A stretch of 32,403 bases of DNA from a virus: positions 1 through 32,403 of the IMG/VR virus record IMGVR_UViG_3300032236_000146; one strand, given 5' to 3'. This document shows, piece after piece, positions 27,739-32,403 of the stretch. The position numbers were made by a program, and so were the translations under genes. Every line of letters begins with the position of its first letter. Within the stretch, counting starts at the first letter, position 1. The notes beneath the pieces were generated by a model. It searched no databases. It was not told where the DNA came from and was given only the letters and a program-made list of their open reading frames with translations.

Positions 27739-27821
27739 TACAAATGAGTTAAAAAATAAATCATAAAACTAATCCAAAAGGTCATACCAATAAACCAAGC
27801 CCTTTTTTCTTCGTGTGACAT
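27738..27821 (-). CDS. Lysis-cassette micro-ORF, one membrane helix (27 aa)
   Basis: MSHEEKRAWFIGMTFWISFM followed by IYFLTHL. It begins one base after the holin-like gene's stop and its stop overlaps the GIY-YIG ATG as TAATG. A single-helix peptide in a lysis cassette could be a holin partner or antiholin. The tight junctions are the main support. Confidence 0.5.
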   Translation of the reverse strand: MSHEEKRAWFIGMTFWISFMIYFLTHL

Positions 27822-27822
27822 A

Positions 27823-28029
27823 TTACTTAATTGAGAATTTATCTAAACTAGCAAGTCCCATACAAGCACATACTAGATAAAAAACCAAATCAGCCAAATG
27901 AGAATCTCGGCTAAACAAGTATGTACCGAATAAAGCCAATGCTCCAATAGAAGCAATAATTCTTTTGTGACTGATTGAACCTCTTTCATCGCTAAACGTA
28001 CTTAGTATAAAATCTTTAAAACTTTGCAT
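27823..28029 (-). CDS. Holin-like membrane protein (68 aa)
   Basis: This 68-residue protein has a short N-terminal helix, SDERGSISHKRIIASIGALA, then two hydrophobic segments (about 25-40 and 46-61) and the end ASLDKFSIK. The pattern is common in small phage holin-like proteins of Bacteroidota. It overlaps the spanin-like gene by 14 bases. Confidence 0.65.
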   Translation of the reverse strand: MQSFKDFILSTFSDERGSISHKRIIASIGALALFGTYLFSRDSHLADLVFYLVCACMGLASLDKFSIK

Positions 28030-28546
28030 AATATCCTATTGAAAATTGATTAGTTGTTGCTCCAAAGGTAAATAAAGCGTTTTTAGCCGTTTTAAACCCT
28101 AAGCCAACACCTATTCCCAGTTTATTATCAAAACGTCTTAAATCGCCTAAAACACCCAAATAAAGCTCATTTTTAGATGGGTGGTATATATCGTTAGTAA
28201 TTCTTATAGTTCTTTCGTGAATATCAGCCAAAAAACCCCTTCCTTGAATCATGTTTTTAGAAATGGTGTCAATAATCGTGAATTTTGAACTATCTAAAGA
28301 AAAGGTATCGGTATAAATCTTGGTTGTATTATAATCTTTTACTATGTATGCCGTATCTCGTAAAGTGTCATGGGATAAAACGACAAAAGGGATAGACTCC
28401 CCTTTAGTGTATTTTGTAAAAGTTTTCTGTTGGTAAACCGTATCTGTGTGAGTTATGATTACAGGTTCAGTTTTACGGTAGCTTAAATTTCGAGCTACAA
28501 AAATGATTAGAATAGCCACCAATAATGTAATGACTATTGCCCTCAT
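28016..28546 (-). CDS. Membrane-anchored periplasmic protein, possible spanin (176 aa)
   Basis: This is a 176-residue protein. Residues 3-19 form an N-terminal membrane anchor (AIVITLLVAILIIFVAR), the middle about 100 residues are Thr/Asp-rich and extended, and the C-terminal 50 residues are beta-strand-like, ending SIGYYAKF with the terminal Phe typical of outer-membrane strands. Position within the lysis cassette suggests a link between inner and outer membranes, as spanins provide, but there is no lipobox and no classical Rz coiled coil. The proposed role is inference; DUF6808-like phage proteins share this layout. Confidence 0.5.
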   Translation of the reverse strand: MRAIVITLLVAILIIFVARNLSYRKTEPVIITHTDTVYQQKTFTKYTKGESIPFVVLSHDTLRDTAYIVKDYNTTKIYTDTFSLDSSKFTIIDTISKNMIQGRGFLADIHERTIRITNDIYHPSKNELYLGVLGDLRRFDNKLGIGVGLGFKTAKNALFTFGATTNQFSIGYYAKF

Positions 28547-28719
28547 TATTTTAAGTTTTTAATCGCTTTGTAATAATAGCGAATAGCAAAAACCCCTGAA
28601 ACAATAGCAACCAAAGAGGCTATCAATGTAACCACAGGTTGGATATTAGTAATAGAAATTACTGCGCCCATTATACTTACGATTACTGATGTGTCTGCTT
28701 GATTGCTATGCGGTGTCAT
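28546..28719 (-). CDS. Second holin-like membrane protein (57 aa)
   Basis: It begins MTPHSNQADTSVIVSIMGAV and has two hydrophobic segments (about 12-24 and 28-46) followed by a basic tail YYYKAIKNLK. It shares TAATG with both neighbours (28719 and 28546), so translation is coupled. Small size, two helices and the charged tail fit a holin. Confidence 0.65.
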   Translation of the reverse strand: MTPHSNQADTSVIVSIMGAVISITNIQPVVTLIASLVAIVSGVFAIRYYYKAIKNLK

Positions 28720-28874
28720 TATGCTTCTTTTACTTCGTTTGTTTCTTCAGGTTTTACTCCTTGTTCTTGGGCGATTTTTCCCAAAAACTGGAAAATAGGA
28801 TTTGCAAACTTTGCAGGTAATTCCAAAAGATACGTTTCTAATTCTTTAATCTGGTCTTGATTTAATTGTAACAT
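28719..28874 (-). CDS. Small protein at the start of the lysis cassette (51 aa)
   Basis: It begins MLQLNQDQIKELETYLLELP and ends acidic (EETNEVKEA). It is helical, without membrane segments. It shares TAATG with the holin-like gene and is preceded by a TATATTTG box, so it may be the first gene of the lysis transcript. Function unknown. Confidence 0.6.
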   Translation of the reverse strand: MLQLNQDQIKELETYLLELPAKFANPIFQFLGKIAQEQGVKPEETNEVKEA

Positions 28875-28889
28875 AGTTATTATTTTTTA

Positions 28890-28897
28890 CAAATATA
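28890..28897 (-). promoter_or_regulatory. Promoter box TATATTTG before the lysis cassette
   Basis: TAnnTTTG match 15 bases before the ATG at 28874, in the only gap between the tail and lysis genes. It would allow late, separate lysis expression. Confidence 0.35.
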
Positions 28898-28900
28898 ATA

Positions 28901-29260
28901 TTATTTAGATGGATTTGCCAAATTTGACTGCCATGGGTTAGGCAATACTACAATCTTTGGGTTAATAATGTTCTCTAATTGAGCATCTAAACTAGCATCT
29001 AAAGCTGCTACATCTAAGCCATCCTCTAACCATTTTTCTACATCAGCCTGAGTTAAATCTGCATAAGCCGTAAAGTCATCAGGACTAGGTGCGCCACAAG
29101 CGTATTGTCCGTAAATGTCTGTGTATATTTCTTCGCCACCAAAGAATGTAGTTGCGCTTCTTCTCCAGTTTACTCTTTGTACTACGTCTGTTAATCCGTC
29201 TGCGCTTGGTGCAGTTTCTAAACATCCTTGGGGTAATACCCATGCGTAAGTGTTTGCCAT
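28901..29260 (-). CDS. Conserved phage protein near fibre genes (119 aa, DUF7936-like)
   Basis: This 119-residue protein opens MANTYAWVLPQGCLETAPSA, then has DVVQRVNWRRSATTF, DLTQADVEKWLEDGLDVAAL, and the end NIINPKIVVLPNPWQ. This pattern (Trp-rich strands, a helix with WLE, then INPKxVxLPxPW) is shared by small proteins next to fibre genes in many phages. A structural or fibre-associated role is likely but unproven. It starts 1 base after the fibre stop. Confidence 0.65.
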   Translation of the reverse strand: MANTYAWVLPQGCLETAPSADGLTDVVQRVNWRRSATTFFGGEEIYTDIYGQYACGAPSPDDFTAYADLTQADVEKWLEDGLDVAALDASLDAQLENIINPKIVVLPNPWQSNLANPSK

Positions 29261-29261
29261 A

Positions 29262-32200
29262 TTATTTGTTTATAAGTGCTTTTAATTCGTTTACTTCTGC
29301 TGATAACTCTTGGATAGCTTTTAACATTGGAGTAATCAATCTTGAATATTCAATACCTGCCATTTCCTTCGTACCGTCTTCTTTTATTCTATAATTAATT
29401 AAAAATTCAGCTATTGGTTCAGTATCTTCTGCAATTAAACCATAATTTAAATCTTCATAAGCCTCATCTAAATAATTACCTTCTTCATCTTTTTTACGAT
29501 AATTAAAACTAACTGGATTTAATTGATTTAACCAATTCACATTAGATATATCTTGAATATTAGTTTTTGATGCTCTGATTGATGAAATACCTCCTAAACC
29601 ACCAACACTATCTATATAAAGTGTTCTTGGAGAAGAAGATACTGTATTACCGTAAACCAAACTTGATAAAATTATATAACCTCCAGAATTTATTGTAAAA
29701 TAATCAGCAACTCCAGATATTCCTACTCTATAACCATTATCATTCCATACACCCCATTGCCATACTCCACTACTTCCTGTTTTACATTGATAAAGTGCAT
29801 ATGAACTAGATGCCGTATTTTCAAGAAGCATACCTTCAAAAACACCATTAACAGTAGCAGAAATGTGTAATTTTTTACTTGGGCTACTTGTTCCAATACC
29901 TACGTTACCTGATGAGTTGATATACAAATTTGTACTTGAGCCATTATTACCTGAAATAGAAACTCCGCTATAACCTCTAATAATTGCATCTCCTGATGAT
30001 GCTCCATTATTATAATTACCTGAAGCATTTGCATATCCAAAGAATGAACTATTTGTTCCATTACCAATTTGCAATGCAGCATAAGAACCACTATTTACAA
30101 CTGTTAATTTATCTCCTACAGTTGTAGTTCCAACTAATATATTTGTAGAACTAATTAAATTCCCTGTAAATCTTCCTGTACCTGTAACATCTAAGTTATA
30201 AGAAGGTGAAGTTTGACCAATACCTACGTTAGTTCCATTATCATATATTAAGCTATTACCTAACACACCACTAGCAGTCCATTTAGCGTGATAGTTTGTA
30301 GTTCCTGTGCCACCAATTGGAGTAAATCCTAAAGCATTTTGTTTACCATTAAAAGTGTTCCAATCAGTGCTAGATAATAAACCTTGTTGAGAACCACTTG
30401 CAGTTGCAATAGATAAAATAATTGTTCCGCTTGTAGTAACTGGACTTGAACCAATTGTAACTCCAGTTGTAGAAGATGATAAACCAACGCTTGTAACTGT
30501 TCCTACTCCAGAACCTCCAACTAAAGCAATTGTTCCTGAAGCATCAGGTAAAGTATAAGTTCTTAAAGTATTATCTGTTAATCCACTTGTTTCTAAATAG
30601 AACGATTTTGTAGTACTACTTGTAATACCAATAGAATAAGCCAATTTAGTATTAACTGCTCCAATATTTACATACCCACTTGGAGCTGCTGACAAACTTG
30701 AATTTTGTTGAACTCTGTAATTAGTAGTTGACATTACAATACCACTAAAAATCTTATTACCACTAAATGTTTGGTCATTTTCTAATAAAGCTAAAGTCCC
30801 AGAAGCGTCTGGTAAAGTATAAGTTCTTGTTGCAGAAGCGGTAATACTTCCTAAATTAAATGTTGCTGACCTTTGTACTGTTGATACATTTGAAATAATA
30901 TAAAAATTATTAGTAGTATCTGCACCTATTGTTGTATATCCTGTATTTGTTACAAATCCACTACCTTGTTTTAATAAAACTACTCCAGAACTTGCACCAC
31001 CAGAATTAACAAATATTGTATTAGCCGTAAAGCTATAATTACCTAAATCAACGCTACTTGTCGCTCCTGTATATGGAACGTAACCAGTTAGACTAGGTAT
31101 ATCGCTTGTTAAAGCAATGATACCAGTTGCTGATGGGAAAGTATATGTATAATTAGCTGCATCATTAAAAACTAATTTACTAGAATTACCAGTAGTAAAT
31201 AAATAATTTAATGTTTCTAAACTTCCACTTTTAAGAATACTAAAATTGGTATATAAAGTTGAACCTACTGCATTATTTCTGAAGAAAACACTAGAATTTA
31301 AATATGTTGAATTATTAAAATCAACACTACCATTAAAAGTTTTATCTCCTGTTATTGTTTCTGTTCCTGCTAAGTGAACTACTGCATTATCTGCTGCAGC
31401 TCCCAAATTAGTTAAAGCACCTGATGCCGTTGTAGCACCAGTACCACCTTGTGATATCTGTATTGTTCCTACAATATTTGCAGCCGTTGAAAAAGCATTA
31501 GATTGATTTATATAAATTGTTCCATTTGGAGTATTTGAATAAGAAACAACCCCAACTCGAACAGCATACCCAGTTGGAGGCATTGTATTCATTAATTGAC
31601 CAGCAGAATAAGGACTTAAATAAAGTACATCGCCAACTGTAAAAGAACCTGTATTTGCTCCTGTTAATAGACCACTTAAAGTTATATAACCATCAGTACC
31701 AGTTGCAATAGCTTGATTAGCCAACCCAATTACATTAGCCGTAGTTAAAGTATCTGCTTTAGCTAAAGCAACATTAGGATAAGAATAACCGCTTGAAGTT
31801 GAAGTAACATAAACTGGAGCACCTTTTGCAATTGTTGCACCTGTATTATTATGCACTTTTAATTGAACCTCTTGACCAATATGTAAAATATTACCTGAAA
31901 TATCATTGTAATAAGCTAAAGCCTTTTGTGTTGAATCGTACCATAAAGCACCTTCCGAATAACTTGGAGCAGAAATACTAGCAAATTGCTCACTATATAA
32001 ACTAAGTTTATGGCTTCCTAAATCTACATCAGAAGTAGCACCAGTATAAGGCACATAACCGCTTAAAGAAGGAAAAGTAATCAAAGAACCGTCACCTGCA
32101 ACATATTGAGCAGATGTACCAGCAAAACCTATATTAATTGTTCCTGAAGTCGTAATTGGGCTACCAGTAATATTTAAAGCCGCACTTGATTCGCTAACCG

Positions 32201-32403
32201 CTACCGAAGTAACAGTTCCAGTTGCTCCACTTGCTCTATCCCAGTTTGTGCCATCATAAATAACTTGGTCACCGTTAAAAAAAGTAATTGAACCAGCTCC
32301 AAAATCGTGTGCCGTTCCTGTTGTAGCAGCACCAGTTACTAAATAAACATCTCCTGCGTTTCCTGTGCCATTTACTAAATAAGGGGTATTTGTAGCTACG
32401 TTC
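29262..32403 (-). CDS. Tail fibre with S74 intramolecular chaperone (main part; starts at 311 across the junction)
   Basis: Together with 1-311 this encodes a 1109-residue fibre. The shaft has repeated Gly/Ser/Thr-rich modules: two copies of GYVPYTGAT(S)xVDLG, two TGTVTSV...TTSGTI modules, repeated TYTLPDASGT(L/I)AL, and two NVGIGxxSPS...L modules, each common in Bacteroidota phage fibres. The C-terminal 106 residues are a peptidase S74 chaperone. Ser1004 and Lys1009 in SIRASK have the five-residue spacing of the known self-cleaving dyad, so release before Ser1004 is predicted after trimer folding. TTG at 32084 is internal, not a start. It would bind the host surface. Confidence 0.9.
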   Translation of the reverse strand, partial: NVATNTPYLVNGTGNAGDVYLVTGAATTGTAHDFGAGSITFFNGDQVIYDGTNWDRASGATGTVTSVAVSESSAALNITGSPITTSGTINIGFAGTSAQYVAGDGSLITFPSLSGYVPYTGATSDVDLGSHKLSLYSEQFASISAPSYSEGALWYDSTQKALAYYNDISGNILHIGQEVQLKVHNNTGATIAKGAPVYVTSTSSGYSYPNVALAKADTLTTANVIGLANQAIATGTDGYITLSGLLTGANTGSFTVGDVLYLSPYSAGQLMNTMPPTGYAVRVGVVSYSNTPNGTIYINQSNAFSTAANIVGTIQISQGGTGATTASGALTNLGAAADNAVVHLAGTETITGDKTFNGSVDFNNSTYLNSSVFFRNNAVGSTLYTNFSILKSGSLETLNYLFTTGNSSKLVFNDAANYTYTFPSATGIIALTSDIPSLTGYVPYTGATSSVDLGNYSFTANTIFVNSGGASSGVVLLKQGSGFVTNTGYTTIGADTTNNFYIISNVSTVQRSATFNLGSITASATRTYTLPDASGTLALLENDQTFSGNKIFSGIVMSTTNYRVQQNSSLSAAPSGYVNIGAVNTKLAYSIGITSSTTKSFYLETSGLTDNTLRTYTLPDASGTIALVGGSGVGTVTSVGLSSSTTGVTIGSSPVTTSGTIILSIATASGSQQGLLSSTDWNTFNGKQNALGFTPIGGTGTTNYHAKWTASGVLGNSLIYDNGTNVGIGQTSPSYNLDVTGTGRFTGNLISSTNILVGTTTVGDKLTVVNSGSYAALQIGNGTNSSFFGYANASGNYNNGASSGDAIIRGYSGVSISGNNGSSTNLYINSSGNVGIGTSSPSKKLHISATVNGVFEGMLLENTASSSYALYQCKTGSSGVWQWGVWNDNGYRVGISGVADYFTINSGGYIILSSLVYGNTVSSSPRTLYIDSVGGLGGISSIRASKTNIQDISNVNWLNQLNPVSFNYRKKDEEGNYLDEAYEDLNYGLIAEDTEPIAEFLINYRIKEDGTKEMAGIEYSRLITPMLKAIQELSAEVNELKALINK
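32281..32403. repeat. Terminal direct repeat, copy 2 (circular closure)
   Basis: Identical to bases 1-123. It carries the same part of the tail-fibre gene and should be counted once in the unit genome. Confidence 0.95.

Noticed and set aside
29900-30091. Minus-strand 63-residue ORF within the fibre
   Set aside because: Alternative frame of the repeat-rich fibre gene; low-complexity content.
32082-32084. TTG at 32084 as the fibre start
   Set aside because: The frame stays open upstream through the window end and, after circular joining, to an ATG at 311 with a normal fibre N-terminus.

Overview
The window is a complete, circularly closed genome of a tailed phage. Bases 1-123 and 32281-32403 are identical, so the unit genome is 32,280 bp and one tail-fibre gene runs across the window ends. 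The DNA is AT-rich, by eye about two thirds A+T. Every gene I accept lies on the minus strand, so gene order follows descending coordinates. The host is probably a member of the Bacteroidota, most likely a flavobacterium-like organism. The reasons are repeated TAnnTTTG promoter-like boxes just before genes, A-rich gene junctions without Shine-Dalgarno sequences, a DUF4373-type replication protein, NUMOD-type homing endonucleases, and a fibre of the S74-chaperone type. Portal, HK97-type capsid, tail terminator, tail tube, frameshifted tail chaperones and tape measure indicate a siphovirus.

Layout in transcription order. A repeat-dense 414-bp noncoding block (23571-23984) is the best candidate for the replication origin and early control region. 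It is followed by early genes (23570 to about 16518): many very small proteins, a protein that is only a DnaA DNA-binding domain, an ERF annealing protein, an SSB-like protein, HTH proteins, a DUF4373 protein, a NinG-like protein and a chain of overlapping micro-ORFs. Next come four overlapping genes (16508-13945): ParB-like, DNA-glycosylase-like transferase (aGPT-PPlase-like), P-loop kinase and TET/JBP-like dioxygenase. I read these as a DNA thymine hypermodification pathway. Packaging and head genes follow (13911-7789: TerS, TerL, portal, Dps-like protein, Mu F-like protein, protease, capsid, terminator). Then come connector and tail genes (7699-325), the S74 fibre (311 through the junction to 29262), a lysis cassette (28874-26493) with a GIY-YIG endonuclease in it, and a short nucleotide/DNA metabolism group (26474-24585) with an HNH endonuclease. 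Last is an isolated DUF1003 membrane-protein gene with its own promoter-like box and hairpins on both sides, a typical phage moron arrangement.

I found no DNA polymerase, helicase, primase, integrase, tRNA, CRISPR array, or recognisable repressor. The phage therefore probably borrows the host replisome, using the DnaA-like, DUF4373, ERF, SSB-like and NinG proteins to redirect it. No thymidylate/dUMP hydroxymethylase is present, so if thymine is hypermodified the first step must be oxidation of bases already in DNA by the dioxygenase. That dioxygenase-first route, compressed into four overlapping genes next to the terminase, is the most interesting system in the window.
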